Assembly: GCF_004405125.1 (NCBI RefSeq)
Contig: NZ_SORX01000006.1
Location: forward strand, 1-64,000
Length of the DNA: 64,000 nt
DNA from: Jeotgalibacillus salarius
Lineage (GTDB): Bacteria > Bacillota > Bacilli > Bacillales > Jeotgalibacillaceae
Direction of reading: 5' to 3'
The notes beneath the pieces are model-generated. The model had not been told where the DNA came from. It ran no database searches and was given only the letters and a program-made list of their open reading frames with translations. Shown here piece after piece: positions 9,706 through 18,841 of the stretch. A program made the translations under genes and the position numbers. The number at the start of each line of letters is the position of its first letter. The first letter of the stretch is position 1.

Positions 9706-10907
9706 GCCTGCTTCACCTCCTTGAAAACTGATGAGAATTGCCGTTTATCGCATTCTCTTAAAACGATCCCTTTTGATGCTGCCAATCCTGCGAGCTGTCT
9801 GTGATCCTGACTTAACCTCACAGAAGGATGTTTCACAAATAGAATCATTGGTGCCTGACTATCTCTGGAAACCTTGCTGATCTCATCAATTCTTTCTCTT
9901 GTCAGCTGAGAAGTAATGAGTATCAGCGCTGATGTTTTGGAAATTGCAGATGCATTTTGCTTCAAAACACTTTCAAAGGAACCGCTCTGATCAGGCTGAA
10001 CCTTAGCGAGATAATAGTCTATTTGCCTTTGATGACTCTCTCCACTTTTAAGCGGTGCATATTGAACGGTTTCACCCTGTGAGAAGTAGCCCGCCTGTGC
10101 ACCTTTCCTAATTACACCTCTGATCACTGACGCTGTCAGCACAACCATATCTTCAAACGCCTGACTTGGTGTGCGGTCAAGGACGACCATTACGTCATGC
10201 GATTTGCGTTCTTCAAATTCCTTCGTTTTCAAATCATTTGTACGGGCGAAGGATTTCCAGTGGATCCATGACACGCGGTCTCCCGTTTCATAATCTCTTA
10301 CACCCGTTACAAGTGTAGTATCCTGTTGAATTCTCACATTTGATGAAGAAACACCCTGATCGAATCTCGCTTGCAGAGGTTGATAATCAAGCGTGACATA
10401 AGAAGGGTATACAAGAATCGCCTGTGATTGTTCCAGATGATCCGACTTTTGGATGAGACCCAGGAAATCTCCTGTTTTTAATTCCAGGCTCTCAAATGTG
10501 TGCTCACCTCTCGGAACATCCTGAATCTCGTACTCTAAGACAATTTCACGCTTAAACCAGGGGTGAACAAGTTTTTTGGCTGTATCTCCCTGCTGAAAGG
10601 CCTCCCCTGTTATATGTTCTTCAGCTACTAAATAAAAGAGTGGAAATGGGAGCGACCTTTTCAAGTGAATTTTCACAGCTACATTTGCTCCGGCTTTTAG
10701 TTCTTTAGATTTAATTACCCTGACTACATTGAAGTCATTCAACGGATAAACCATCATCATTAAAGAATACAGCCCAAATGGAAGAAAACTGTAAAACAGA
10801 AACCAGCTGACAAATCCTCCCTGAAACATGGCATATGAAAATGTACCAACTAAAAGCACTGCAACCAGCAAAACTTTTGCAATACCAAGCAGGATTCGTA
10901 TTTTCAT
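9702..10907 (-). CDS. yeaD: DUF58 domain protein (YeaD)
   Basis: 401 residues: two hydrophobic segments near the N-terminus (about 5-50), a beta-rich middle part and the DUF58 motif region (DYETGDRVSWIHWKSFART, about 205-225), followed by a von Willebrand A-like fold beginning VMVVLDRT. Proteins of this family normally act with MoxR AAA+ ATPases as chaperone-like complexes. ATG 10907 overlaps the yeaC stop by one base and the gene's end overlaps yebA by four, so the three are translationally coupled. Confidence 0.9.
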   Translation of the reverse strand: MKIRILLGIAKVLLVAVLLVGTFSYAMFQGGFVSWFLFYSFLPFGLYSLMMMVYPLNDFNVVRVIKSKELKAGANVAVKIHLKRSLPFPLFYLVAEEHITGEAFQQGDTAKKLVHPWFKREIVLEYEIQDVPRGEHTFESLELKTGDFLGLIQKSDHLEQSQAILVYPSYVTLDYQPLQARFDQGVSSSNVRIQQDTTLVTGVRDYETGDRVSWIHWKSFARTNDLKTKEFEERKSHDVMVVLDRTPSQAFEDMVVLTASVIRGVIRKGAQAGYFSQGETVQYAPLKSGESHQRQIDYYLAKVQPDQSGSFESVLKQNASAISKTSALILITSQLTRERIDEISKVSRDSQAPMILFVKHPSVRLSQDHRQLAGLAASKGIVLRECDKRQFSSVFKEVKQA

Positions 10908-11851
10908 TACTTAGCCATCCGATGAACTGGAACTCTTGTCCGGGCAAGAATCCGTTCTATTACTTCTTCTGGTTCAATGCCTTCGTATCTCGCTTCCGAT
11001 TTCAGAATCATACGGTGAGCGAAAATATAAGGAACTAAGAACTGTACATCATCAGGCAGGACATAATCCCTCCCGTGCAGCATTGCATATGCCTGGCTTG
11101 CTTTCATCAGTGCAATTGATCCACGGGGACTTACGCCAAGATATACATTCGCATGGTCCCGTGTTTTTCCAGCCAGATCCACAATATATTCTTTAATTTT
11201 TTCATCTACAATTACTTTTCTGACTTCGTCCTGAAGGTGCTGCAATTCTTCTAAAGTGATTGCGGGCTGCAGATCATCGATTGGCGGCGCGAGTTGAATA
11301 CGATTTAGTACTTCCATCTCCTCTTTAGCATCCGGATAACCCATTTGCATCTTCAGAAGAAAACGGTCAAGCTGCGCTTCAGGCAGCGGATAAGTACCTT
11401 CATATTCAATCGGATTCTGTGTGGCCATGACGAAAAATGGTTTAGTCAGCTTATGAGTGAATCCGTCAACTGTCACACTGCCTTCCTCCATACTCTCTAA
11501 AAGAGAAGACTGCGTTTTTGGTGACGTACGGTTAATTTCATCAGCAAGCACAATATTGCCCATGATTGGGCCCGGTCGGAATTGAAAAGTCATTTCTTTT
11601 GGATTATAGATCGAAACACCGATAACATCTGAGGGAAGTAAATCCGGAGTAAATTGTATGCGGGTAAACTTAGCACCTACAGATTTGGCAAGTGCACGAA
11701 CCATCATCGTTTTCCCTACGCCGGGTACGTCTTCAAGCAACACGTGTCCCTGGGCCAATAATGAAACAAGACTTAACTCAGCCACTGTTCTTTTCCCGAT
11801 CATGACACGTTCAATATTCATCAAAACCTGCTCTAACTTTTGGTGATACAT
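10907..11851 (-). CDS. yeaC: MoxR-family AAA+ ATPase (YeaC)
   Basis: 314 residues with Walker A GVGKTM (about 45-50), Walker B VLADEINR (101-108), sensor-1 FVMATQNP and the C-terminal lid domain including the PRGS arginine. MoxR ATPases work as chaperones on partners with DUF58/VWA domains, here YeaD. The start ATG 11851 is four bases past GGGAGGGA; the longer frame to 11890 lacks such a site. First gene of the yeaC-yeaD-yebA operon. Confidence 0.95.
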   Translation of the reverse strand: MYHQKLEQVLMNIERVMIGKRTVAELSLVSLLAQGHVLLEDVPGVGKTMMVRALAKSVGAKFTRIQFTPDLLPSDVIGVSIYNPKEMTFQFRPGPIMGNIVLADEINRTSPKTQSSLLESMEEGSVTVDGFTHKLTKPFFVMATQNPIEYEGTYPLPEAQLDRFLLKMQMGYPDAKEEMEVLNRIQLAPPIDDLQPAITLEELQHLQDEVRKVIVDEKIKEYIVDLAGKTRDHANVYLGVSPRGSIALMKASQAYAMLHGRDYVLPDDVQFLVPYIFAHRMILKSEARYEGIEPEEVIERILARTRVPVHRMAK

Positions 11852-11893
11852 GGTATTCCCTCCCATTTCCAGTTTGATTTCTCTATACATTTA

Positions 11894-11964
11894 AGGTGAT
11901 ATCACCTGTTTGACCCTATTAATAACACTCTATTTAGAATAATAGAAATAAGAGTTACTTACAA
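11894..11964 (-). promoter_or_regulatory. yeaC operon promoter and 14-bp perfect palindrome
   Basis: Minus-strand promoter TTGTAA (11959-11964), 17-bp spacer, TATTCT (11936-11941). Between it and the yeaC start is the perfect palindrome AGGTGATATCACCT (11894-11907), placed like a downstream operator. I do not recognise the regulator. Confidence 0.6.
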
Positions 11965-11996
11965 CTAATGTTAAGCAGTAAGTATTCTTAGCATAC

Positions 11997-12034
11997 AAAA
12001 ACCGGGCGAAGAGGATACCTTCTTCAACCCGGTT
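11997..12034 (-). terminator. nadE terminator
   Basis: Minus-strand hairpin AACCGGG TTGAAGA ... TCTTCG CCCGGTT followed by T5. It ends the pncA-pncB-nadE transcript. Confidence 0.9.
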
Positions 12035-12098
12035 GTAAAGAATCAGCAGGGCGAATCAGGCTATTACCATTATGGACCAGCCTTGCTGAAACTAACCA

Positions 12099-12926
12099 TT
12101 ATTTCCAAAAATCATCGAATACCGTGATTGGTAAGTGACGCTTATGCTGCGTCTTCAGATAATGATTTTCGATCGTTTTTTTTGCATCTTCACTTACTTG
12201 TTTACCCTCAAGGTAATCATCGATTTCATCATAAGTAACACCCAGCGCTTCTTCGTCAGAAACTTGCGGGCGGTCGTCTTCCAGGTCTGCTGTCGGTGCC
12301 TTCATATAAAGGTGTTCCGGTGCTCCAAGCTCTTTCAGCAACAACTTTCCCTGCCGCTTATTCAGCCTGAATAATGGGAGTATATCTGCGCCTCCATCTC
12401 CATGTTTCGTATAGAAACCTGTAATGGCTTCAGCCGGGTGGTCCGTGCCGATTACTACTCCGTTCCGCATAGCTGCAACAGCATACTGGGCTTTCATACG
12501 CTCTCTGGCTTTTTCATTGCCTTTGACGAAATCGCTCAGCTGCACACCTGCTTCCGCAAGTGATTTCACACCGGCATCAACAGCTGGTTTGATGTTAATG
12601 ATGACTGTATCATCAGCTTTCATGAAGCTGATCGCATCTTTTGCATCCTGCTCGTCCGCCTGCTCACCATAAGGAAGTCTCAATGCGATAAACGTATATT
12701 CCTTTTCTCCTGCTTCCTCATTCAATTCATTTACAGCCATTTGCGCAAGCGTCCCTGCCAATGTCGAGTCCTGACCACCAGAGATACCTAATACAAATGA
12801 TGTGAGGAATGTATGTTTTTTTGCATAATCCTTTAAAAAATCAATGCTGCGTCGAATTTCGTGCCGGGGATCAATCTCAGGATTAACACCCATTTCTTTT
12901 ACGATTTGGTCCTGCAGTGTTGCCAC
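12099..12926 (-). CDS. nadE: NAD synthetase, ammonia-dependent
   Basis: Amidates deamido-NAD to NAD, the last step of NAD synthesis and salvage. 275 residues, like the 272-residue B. subtilis enzyme, with no glutaminase domain. The ATP-pyrophosphatase loop SGGQDS is at about 49-54, and the family motifs [12 protein letters not shown](Y)TKHGDGGAD and APTADL are present. GTG 12926 lies six bases after GAGGTG; an in-frame GTG at 12935 is inside that ribosome binding site. Nine bases upstream ends pncB, so it is the third gene of a nicotinamide salvage operon. Confidence 0.96.
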   Translation of the reverse strand: MATLQDQIVKEMGVNPEIDPRHEIRRSIDFLKDYAKKHTFLTSFVLGISGGQDSTLAGTLAQMAVNELNEEAGEKEYTFIALRLPYGEQADEQDAKDAISFMKADDTVIINIKPAVDAGVKSLAEAGVQLSDFVKGNEKARERMKAQYAVAAMRNGVVIGTDHPAEAITGFYTKHGDGGADILPLFRLNKRQGKLLLKELGAPEHLYMKAPTADLEDDRPQVSDEEALGVTYDEIDDYLEGKQVSEDAKKTIENHYLKTQHKRHLPITVFDDFWK

Positions 12927-12944
12927 AACTATCACCTCATTACA

Positions 12945-14423
12945 TTATTGTGCTGCATGTGCATTTCTGACTGCCTGTTTCACTTCCTGAATGTTGCGCA
13001 TCTTGTTATCCCAACATTGCTGACTGAGATCTACCGGATATTCTTCCGGGTTCATTGAACGCTTGTATTCATCCCACAGTAATTGCAGGTTTTCTGCCAG
13101 GTACTGCTTAATGCGTTCTGGTGACGGAAGTTCATATTGAAGCTCCCCATTATCAATCACTGTCTGATGAAGGTCTCTCGCTTCGAAATTTGTCACGAAT
13201 TTTGTTACAAATGTATGCACAGGGTGAAACATCTTCAAATGATCTTCCGCCTGAGGGTCTTCACCTTCCAGCGTGATATAGTCACCTTCTGACTTATTAT
13301 TTACCCTGTTTATAATGCGGTACACCCGTTTCATCCCTGGTGTGGTAACTTTTTCAGCGTTACTTGAAATTTTAATCGTATCAACCATTTCTCCATGCTC
13401 ATTTTCAATAGATACCAGTTTATATACGCCTCCAAGTGCAGGCTGGTCGTAGGCTGTGATCAGCTTTGTACCAATTCCCCAGATATCCACGACTGCTCCC
13501 TGCGCTTTAAGGTTGAGTATCGTGTACTCATCCAGATCATTTGAGGCAATAATTTTCGCATCCTCAAAACCGGCTTCATCAAGCATTTTGCGGGCTTCTT
13601 TGGATAAATAGGCAATGTCTCCGCTGTCTAAGCGAATCCCTCTGAAGTTAATGCGATCACCCATTTCTTTTGCGACTGCAATGGCTGCTGGTACACCTGA
13701 TTTGAGTGTGTTATACGTATCAACCAGAAAGACGCAGTCCTGATGAGTTTCAGCATATTTTTTAAAAGCAATATATTCATCACGATAAGCTTGAATCATT
13801 GCATGGGAGTGCGTGCCGGCAATTGGCAAACCGAACATTTTACCCGCCCGGACGTTACTTGTTGCAGAAAACCCACCGAGATATGCAGCTCTCGTCCCCC
13901 AGACCGCAGCATCCAGTTCATGGGCCCGGCGCGTACCAAACTCCATCAGTACTTCATCCCCTACGACTTGTTTGATCCGCGAAGCTTTTGTCGCAATAAG
14001 TGTCTGGTAGTTCACAATATTCAACAAAGCTGTCTCAATTAATTGTGCTTCAATAAGCGGTGCTTCGACACGCATAATCGGTTCATTGCCGAAAACGAGC
14101 TCGCCTTCGATCATTGAACGAACAGTACCTGAAAAGCGCAGGTTTCTGAGAAATTCAATAAACTCCTCTTCATACCCCACTTCTGATTGCAAATATGTCA
14201 GGTCAGACTCGGTGAACTTAAAATTCGTTAAAAAATCCAGCGCTCTTTCAAGACCGGCAAAAACCGCATAACCGTTCCCAAAAGGAAGCGATCTGAAATA
14301 AAGATCAAAAACGGCAGTGCGCTCGTGCATGCCGTCTTCCCAATATGTTTTTGCCATGTTGATCTGGTAGAGGTCTGTATGCAGCATCAGACTGTCATCA
14401 GTGTAATTGCCCAATGTATCCAT
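12945..14423 (-). CDS. pncB: Nicotinate phosphoribosyltransferase
   Basis: Joins nicotinate and PRPP to make nicotinate mononucleotide. 492 residues in the long Bacillus-type form, with TDLYQINMAKTYW at the N-terminus, the catalytic-region motif GTHSHAM (about 202) and the RLDSGD phosphate-binding segment (about 265). ATG 14423 follows AAGGAG. It lies 20 bases after pncA and 18 before nadE, consistent with one salvage operon. Confidence 0.96.
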   Translation of the reverse strand: MDTLGNYTDDSLMLHTDLYQINMAKTYWEDGMHERTAVFDLYFRSLPFGNGYAVFAGLERALDFLTNFKFTESDLTYLQSEVGYEEEFIEFLRNLRFSGTVRSMIEGELVFGNEPIMRVEAPLIEAQLIETALLNIVNYQTLIATKASRIKQVVGDEVLMEFGTRRAHELDAAVWGTRAAYLGGFSATSNVRAGKMFGLPIAGTHSHAMIQAYRDEYIAFKKYAETHQDCVFLVDTYNTLKSGVPAAIAVAKEMGDRINFRGIRLDSGDIAYLSKEARKMLDEAGFEDAKIIASNDLDEYTILNLKAQGAVVDIWGIGTKLITAYDQPALGGVYKLVSIENEHGEMVDTIKISSNAEKVTTPGMKRVYRIINRVNNKSEGDYITLEGEDPQAEDHLKMFHPVHTFVTKFVTNFEARDLHQTVIDNGELQYELPSPERIKQYLAENLQLLWDEYKRSMNPEEYPVDLSQQCWDNKMRNIQEVKQAVRNAHAAQ

Positions 14424-14443
14424 TAACGATTAGCTCCTTATAA

Positions 14444-14995
14444 TTACCTTACTTCCGCTCCAAGCGACGAGGCAAAATGATCAAGCGCCCATTCGTGACC
14501 AGCCTGGTTAAAGCTGGCTGCCGCTTCCCTGTGCACAACAATGTTAAAACCCTGATTATAAGCGTCTACAGCAGTGTGCAGCACACAAATATCCGTGCAT
14601 ACACCGATCAGGTGCACTTCCGTAATGCCCCGTTCACGCAGCAGTTGTTCAAGGTTTGTTCCAGCGAAAGCACTGTAACGCGTTTTATCTATATATATCA
14701 CATTTTTATCACCTTGAATCATATCATATAAGTTTTGGAGCGACCCATAAAGATTTCTTCCTTCTGTTCCACGAATATTATGCGGTGGAAAGAGCTTGGT
14801 CTCAGGATGATGAGGATCTTCTTTTTCATGAAGATCAATTGCGAATACAACGAGATCTTTATTTTGATGAAACTCTCTTGTCAGTTGCACGACCTTTTCT
14901 TCAATTGCCTGACCTGGTTTTCCGCAAGTCAAAGCGCCATTTTCTGCTACAAAGTCATTCGTATAATCAATATTTATTAACGCACGTTTCGTCAT
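14444..14995 (-). CDS. pncA: Nicotinamidase
   Basis: Hydrolyses nicotinamide to nicotinate. 183 residues of the isochorismatase-like fold; the catalytic triad Asp10, Lys104 (YIDKTRYSAF) and Cys137 (GVCTDIC) and a metal site around Asp54, His56 and His63 (DLHEKEDPHHP) are all visible. First gene of pncA-pncB-nadE; a TTGACA element with weak -10 candidates lies upstream at 15044-15049 (minus strand, within GTGTCTTGACA). A NiaR site there is possible but I cannot confirm it. Confidence 0.95.
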   Translation of the reverse strand: MTKRALINIDYTNDFVAENGALTCGKPGQAIEEKVVQLTREFHQNKDLVVFAIDLHEKEDPHHPETKLFPPHNIRGTEGRNLYGSLQNLYDMIQGDKNVIYIDKTRYSAFAGTNLEQLLRERGITEVHLIGVCTDICVLHTAVDAYNQGFNIVVHREAAASFNQAGHEWALDHFASSLGAEVR

Positions 14996-15082
14996 CAGTC
15001 ATATCTCCTTTAAGAACAGTTAACATTATTCTAACTTTACTCCTGTCAAGACACAAGGAAACACCATGGATTTTGCCTATGT

Positions 15083-15112
15083 AAAAAGCTCCAGCAAATG
15101 CTGAAGCTTTTT
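15083..15112 (-). terminator. Terminator of the V4R-STAS gene
   Basis: Minus-strand hairpin AAAGCTTCAGCA/TGCTGGAGCTTT with a two-base loop and a short T tail, overlapping the region just after the stop at 15114. Confidence 0.8.
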
Positions 15113-15113
15113 A

Positions 15114-16136
15114 TCAAATAATTTGTTTACCCTGTTGACTGAGCGCATAATAAATTCCGTGCTGCAGTGTCTGGAAGCAGTGGAAATCAGAAATATTAAT
15201 CCCGGATTCTGCAATCGTCATACTCAGTTTTGCTGACAGACCAACCAGCACTGTCTCTGTACCGATCAGTGAAGCCGCACCGCTAATCTTTTCAAGCAGA
15301 CTGGTGGTCAGATTATCGATATCATCATCAAGCGCTGTCAAATCAAGCACAAGGTAACTTGCCTGATAAGATGGAAGCTTACTCAAGGTGTTAAACACGA
15401 GCTCTTCTGCGCGTTCCTGATCATACTTTCCGAGCAGCGGCACAACGACAACTCCTTCAAGCACAGGAATAATCGGAGAAGAAATCTGTTTGATCAACTC
15501 TTTCAAATCACGCGTCTTATCCTCCACCATCGCTTCAAGCTGAAGAATTTGCTGTGACTCTTTCTTTCTTGAAAGTGCATGAATATTTTCAGAAATCGTA
15601 ACATTTGATGGGAAATATTCGATCACTGTAGATTCTGCACCTGCCAGCTGATCTTCTTTAATCTCAAACCAGACATTTTCGTTGAAAAACATACTGAAAA
15701 TTCCCGCATAGTGGGCAGGCAGGAAATTCCCTCTGCGCTTTTTCCCCTGTGCTTTGTTAATTTTATATTCCCAGCTGTCTTTCAGTCTCACTCTCAATGT
15801 CTTTGATTCCATATCAAGATCTTCAATATGCGCATATCCCCACCCTGCTGCTGCATAAGTGGAGGTAATCATTTCAGCAGCTTCTTCTACTTTCACATGT
15901 TTTAAATCCTCGAAATACTTTCCGACAACTGCACCCTGACGATATCCCGAGGCTTCAAACACAAGCGTGGAAGCTTCCTCACCTGAAATTTCCTCTATCG
16001 TATCGAAAAACTCTTTCATAGCGCTTGTTATCCAGAATAAAACTGCATCCTCCTGTTCAAAAAGAAACTTTCCATTTTGTAAATCCCAATCAAATTGCAG
16101 TCCGCTAATATTCGCACTGTGATTATTGTCCGTCAT
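15114..16136 (-). CDS. RsbR-like sensor: V4R-type domain plus STAS domain
   Basis: 340 residues. The N-terminal 190 or so resemble a V4R/heme-NO-like small-molecule sensing fold (EEISGEEASTLVFEASGYRQG, YAAAGWGYAHI), then a short helical linker, then a STAS domain (about 220-335) with VLDLTALDD and a second part VGLSAKLSMTIAESGI that match RsbR/RsbS-type stressosome proteins. The Thr in DLTA sits where RsbR carries a phosphorylated threonine. It stands alone, without RsbS/RsbT neighbours. A stress-sensing role in the stressosome is inference; the promoter TTCAAA-N17-TATAAT is at 16188-16216. Confidence 0.75.
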   Translation of the reverse strand: MTDNNHSANISGLQFDWDLQNGKFLFEQEDAVLFWITSAMKEFFDTIEEISGEEASTLVFEASGYRQGAVVGKYFEDLKHVKVEEAAEMITSTYAAAGWGYAHIEDLDMESKTLRVRLKDSWEYKINKAQGKKRRGNFLPAHYAGIFSMFFNENVWFEIKEDQLAGAESTVIEYFPSNVTISENIHALSRKKESQQILQLEAMVEDKTRDLKELIKQISSPIIPVLEGVVVVPLLGKYDQERAEELVFNTLSKLPSYQASYLVLDLTALDDDIDNLTTSLLEKISGAASLIGTETVLVGLSAKLSMTIAESGINISDFHCFQTLQHGIYYALSQQGKQII

Positions 16137-16187
16137 ATGATCACCTTTGTTATATGTATTTAAAATGTTTAGTTCTATACTACCAAA

Positions 16188-16216
16188 ATTATAGCCATTT
16201 CACTAACAGTTTTGAA
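16188..16216 (-). promoter_or_regulatory. Promoter of the V4R-STAS gene
   Basis: TTCAAA (16211-16216), 17-bp spacer, TATAAT (16188-16193) on the minus strand. Confidence 0.65.
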
Positions 16217-16244
16217 ATACTAATCAAATATACGTGTCAATTCG

Positions 16245-16475
16245 TCAGCGTAATAATTCCTTTGCGAGTAACAGCAGTAGCGGACTAATCATGACTAGGC
16301 CGTTTACAATCGAAAGCCATATTCTTCTGTCAGCCGCCGCACATGCTGCTCCAACCGCACCGAAAATAGGAAGTAATAAATCTACAGGTGTCATTCGATC
16401 ATTTACAAGGATTAACAGCCAAACCAGCATCCCACCAGCAAGACACAAATATGCTGTTATTTCGAGTTTACTCAT
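16245..16475 (-). CDS. Small membrane protein, unknown
   Basis: 76 residues, nearly all hydrophobic, with about three membrane spans and a short charged start (MSKLEITAY) and end (AKELLR). ATG 16475 overlaps the stop of the upstream kinase gene (ATGAGTAA), which points to translational coupling. No family recognised. Confidence 0.6.
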   Translation of the reverse strand: MSKLEITAYLCLAGGMLVWLLILVNDRMTPVDLLLPIFGAVGAACAAADRRIWLSIVNGLVMISPLLLLLAKELLR

Positions 16476-17097
16476 TTCCAGATTTCGCCGACCTTTCAAT
16501 CATTGGCATCATAATTTTTTTATACATAAATGCTGCTCCATTTAATAATCGTTCCGGCATTTTCTTTGGGAAATACCAGCTTTTATAAAATGTCCACGCA
16601 CGCTTAAGATCTTCCCATTGCTGATCATAGTCCTTATTTTGCCTGAATCTTGCAAGATCAATCATCATAATATGACCATCCGGCTTCAAAATAATATTAC
16701 GCAAGTGGACGTCTGATGGCTTTAATCCAGCATTCCGGGCAACACCAAGCGCTTCATCCACCTCCTCAATGTGCTGTTTCTTAATAAAAACCCCTTGATT
16801 TAAACACTGAAACAAGGTCTTACCCTCCACATAGTCAATGACAAGGTAATTATTCCCTGCATCATAAACAGCCGGATAAAACTCACTTCCTGAAAGAAGC
16901 TGATAAATTTCCGCTTCTTCTGCTGCAGTCTTTTCAAAGCCTGGAAAAAACACTTTGATCACTTTTTGCTCATTTTCTATTTTGAAAACCGCTGCACTTC
17001 GGCCAACACCGATTAAAGAACATTCATGCGCAGCCGCTAAAATTGTATAATCATTATCAAATCTAATACTTTCAGCTAAATCGCTGTAGTCATTCAC
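16468..17097 (-). CDS. Small serine/threonine protein kinase-like protein
   Basis: 209 residues with a compact kinase-like fold: GVGRSAAVFKI as a glycine loop, VIKVFF with the ATP-binding lysine, the hinge YLVIDYVEG, the catalytic-loop region LKPSDVHLRNIIL (His-x-x-x-Asn) and MIDLARF in place of the DFG aspartate segment. The catalytic-loop aspartate appears shifted into SDVHLRN, as in YrzF/RIO-like bacterial kinases. GTG 17097 is chosen after GAGGGCTG. It is coupled to a small membrane protein. The substrate is unknown. Confidence 0.75.
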   Translation of the reverse strand: MNDYSDLAESIRFDNDYTILAAAHECSLIGVGRSAAVFKIENEQKVIKVFFPGFEKTAAEEAEIYQLLSGSEFYPAVYDAGNNYLVIDYVEGKTLFQCLNQGVFIKKQHIEEVDEALGVARNAGLKPSDVHLRNIILKPDGHIMMIDLARFRQNKDYDQQWEDLKRAWTFYKSWYFPKKMPERLLNGAAFMYKKIMMPMIERSAKSGNE

Positions 17098-17189
17098 AAG
17101 ACCAGCCCTCTCGTCTCCGTAGCAACTGAATGCTTTTTATTCTATTTTACAGCAATTTCCCCACCGGCAGAAGTTGTTTCTTTTTCCTA

Positions 17190-17387
17190 AAGCTCTGTTA
17201 AAGGTGGCTGTTGATTTCCGCTGCAGGGGAACGCTTTCCGCAGGTGTGCCGTTTTATGGCGCCATTCTCGCCTCCTCGACGCGATGCGTCTGCGGGGTCT
17301 CACCTGTCACGCTTTTCCTGCTGGAGTCGTCCCCTTCCACTACAATCACCAGCTGTGCTAAAAAAACATTGGGCTTTAACATAGCCT
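17190..17387. repeat. Intergenic inverted-repeat element, copy 2
   Basis: Left end AGCTCTGTTAAAG (17191-17203) and right end CTTTAACATAGCC (17374-17386) form terminal inverted repeats; the core carries CTGCGGGGTCTCACCTG. Flanking TTTCCTAAA (17183-17191) and TTTCATAAA (17387-17395) may be a decayed 9-bp target duplication. It fills most of the gene-free stretch 17098-17426, which otherwise holds only the weak terminator of the flavodoxin-like gene (17399-17424). Confidence 0.8.
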
Positions 17388-17426
17388 TTCATAAAAGAAA
17401 ACGGCCCTCAGGGGAGCCGCTTCAAG

Positions 17427-18050
17427 TTACATCGTATTTCCTTTAGCAGGGATTGGATTTTCTTTTAGTATTTTTGCTAAATGTAATGTGTTATAGGCAA
17501 GCATTTGTATGTGCGATTGAGTAAATTCACTCTTATATCCTTCCGCTTCAATATACGATGCGCCTGGCCCTGCCTCTCCTACCCAGTAAGCATCAACATT
17601 GGGCGGAATGACGAAACCGATATGTGATAATCCATATAGTACAGAAGCAGCCGCCTGCTTTGCACCATCTTCATTTCCTGTGACTAACACACCACCTACT
17701 TTGTTGTAGTAAACAGCCTGCCCTTTCTCATTTGTGTCACTGCTCCCGCCATACAGCCTTTCCATCGCAACAGTTGCCAGACTGCTTTTTTCACCGATCC
17801 AAAGAGGTGTTCCAATCATGACAATGTCTGCTTCTTTTACTTTTTCATAAATCTGCGGCCACTCATCACCATTTCCCATATCTGTGTCTATTCCATAAGC
17901 GATGTGATAATCAGCTAACCGCAAAATTTCTGTTTCAACTTCTTCTTTTTCTAAAATGGCTGCCACTTCTTTTGCCATGTAACCCGTGTTGGATTCTTCA
18001 TCAGAAGATTTTAACGAAGCGTTAAGTATTAGAGCTTTTATTTGATTCAT
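17427..18050 (-). CDS. Flavodoxin-fold NAD(P)H-dependent oxidoreductase family protein
   Basis: 207 residues of the flavodoxin-like/NADPH-dependent FMN reductase fold. The N-terminus KALILNASLKSS forms the FMN phosphate loop, GTPLWIGEKSS the second flavin loop and GNEDGAKQAA a third. The reaction partner is unknown. ATG 18050 follows GGAGGG. It diverges from the DUF3231 gene. Confidence 0.85.
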   Translation of the reverse strand: MNQIKALILNASLKSSDEESNTGYMAKEVAAILEKEEVETEILRLADYHIAYGIDTDMGNGDEWPQIYEKVKEADIVMIGTPLWIGEKSSLATVAMERLYGGSSDTNEKGQAVYYNKVGGVLVTGNEDGAKQAAASVLYGLSHIGFVIPPNVDAYWVGEAGPGASYIEAEGYKSEFTQSHIQMLAYNTLHLAKILKENPIPAKGNTM

Positions 18051-18164
18051 CGTATCCCTCCAAAAATTGTCTGTCTTATTTAACTACCCGGCATCGAATA
18101 TTTAAACCACAGAAGTGCATAATACTCTTGACTGTTAAAGTCAATTTCACAAAGGGGGATCATC

Positions 18165-18683
18165 ATGGGAATATTAAGTGGGTCACCAAAAAATGAACCA
18201 TTACATTACGGAGAAATCTATGGGGTATGGTCTGCACTGTTAAGTGCAAAATCCAGTATTGCTGCTAATCAGACGTTGCTGAATCATGCAGGAGACCGTG
18301 AATTAAGAGAGCTGATTGAAGAAGCGATCAAACTGGGTCAGGATGAAAGCCGCCAGCTTGAAGAGCTGCTTATTGAGCACCAGATTCAGGTACCTCCTTC
18401 ACCACCGGCACGTGCCAAAGCGAGTATTGATCAAATACCTGACGGGGCACGCTTTCAGGATCCGGAAATCATTGTTTCTGTTGGAATGAGTACAGGCGCT
18501 GCCATGACAGCTGCAAGTCAGATGATCACCCAGTGTATCCGTGAAGACGTGGGATTAATGTTTGCAAAGTTTCACACAGAAAAAGTGGCATTTGCCGCAA
18601 AAACATTGCGTCTCAGCAAGGAAAAAGGCTGGCTGATTCCTCCTCCACTTTATCAGGTGAAAGAGATGGCTCACCAGTCGTAA
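18165..18683 (+). CDS. DUF3231 family protein
   Basis: 172 residues, all-helical, with two similar halves resembling the ferritin/CotF-like layout of DUF3231 proteins (HYGEIYGVW at the start, SAKSSIAANQTLLNHAGDREL, then a Pro-rich link and a second helical part). Many Bacilli carry several copies; some are coat-associated, but no function is established. ATG follows AAAGGGGGATC. A strong terminator ends the gene. Confidence 0.9.
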   Translation: MGILSGSPKNEPLHYGEIYGVWSALLSAKSSIAANQTLLNHAGDRELRELIEEAIKLGQDESRQLEELLIEHQIQVPPSPPARAKASIDQIPDGARFQDPEIIVSVGMSTGAAMTAASQMITQCIREDVGLMFAKFHTEKVAFAAKTLRLSKEKGWLIPPPLYQVKEMAHQS

Positions 18684-18690
18684 CGCAACT

Positions 18691-18725
18691 AAAGCTGACG
18701 GAAACAGCAGTTTCCGTCAGCTTTT
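18691..18725 (+). terminator. DUF3231 gene terminator
   Basis: Perfect 14-bp stem AAAGCTGACGGAAA/TTTCCGTCAGCTTT with a 6-base loop, then TTATA. Confidence 0.9.
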
Positions 18726-18841
18726 ATATATTCAGAAATTTTTTTACATTTAATAATGACCAAACTAAGTTTATTGGGTTAAAATTAAGGGAATTGAATA
18801 CTTTAAAGAACAGATTTTTTTAATAAAGAAAGGGTTTATAT

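Noticed and set aside
14656-15084. Plus-strand 142-codon frame opposite pncA
   Set aside because: Antisense shadow of a gene with an intact catalytic triad; no start signal.
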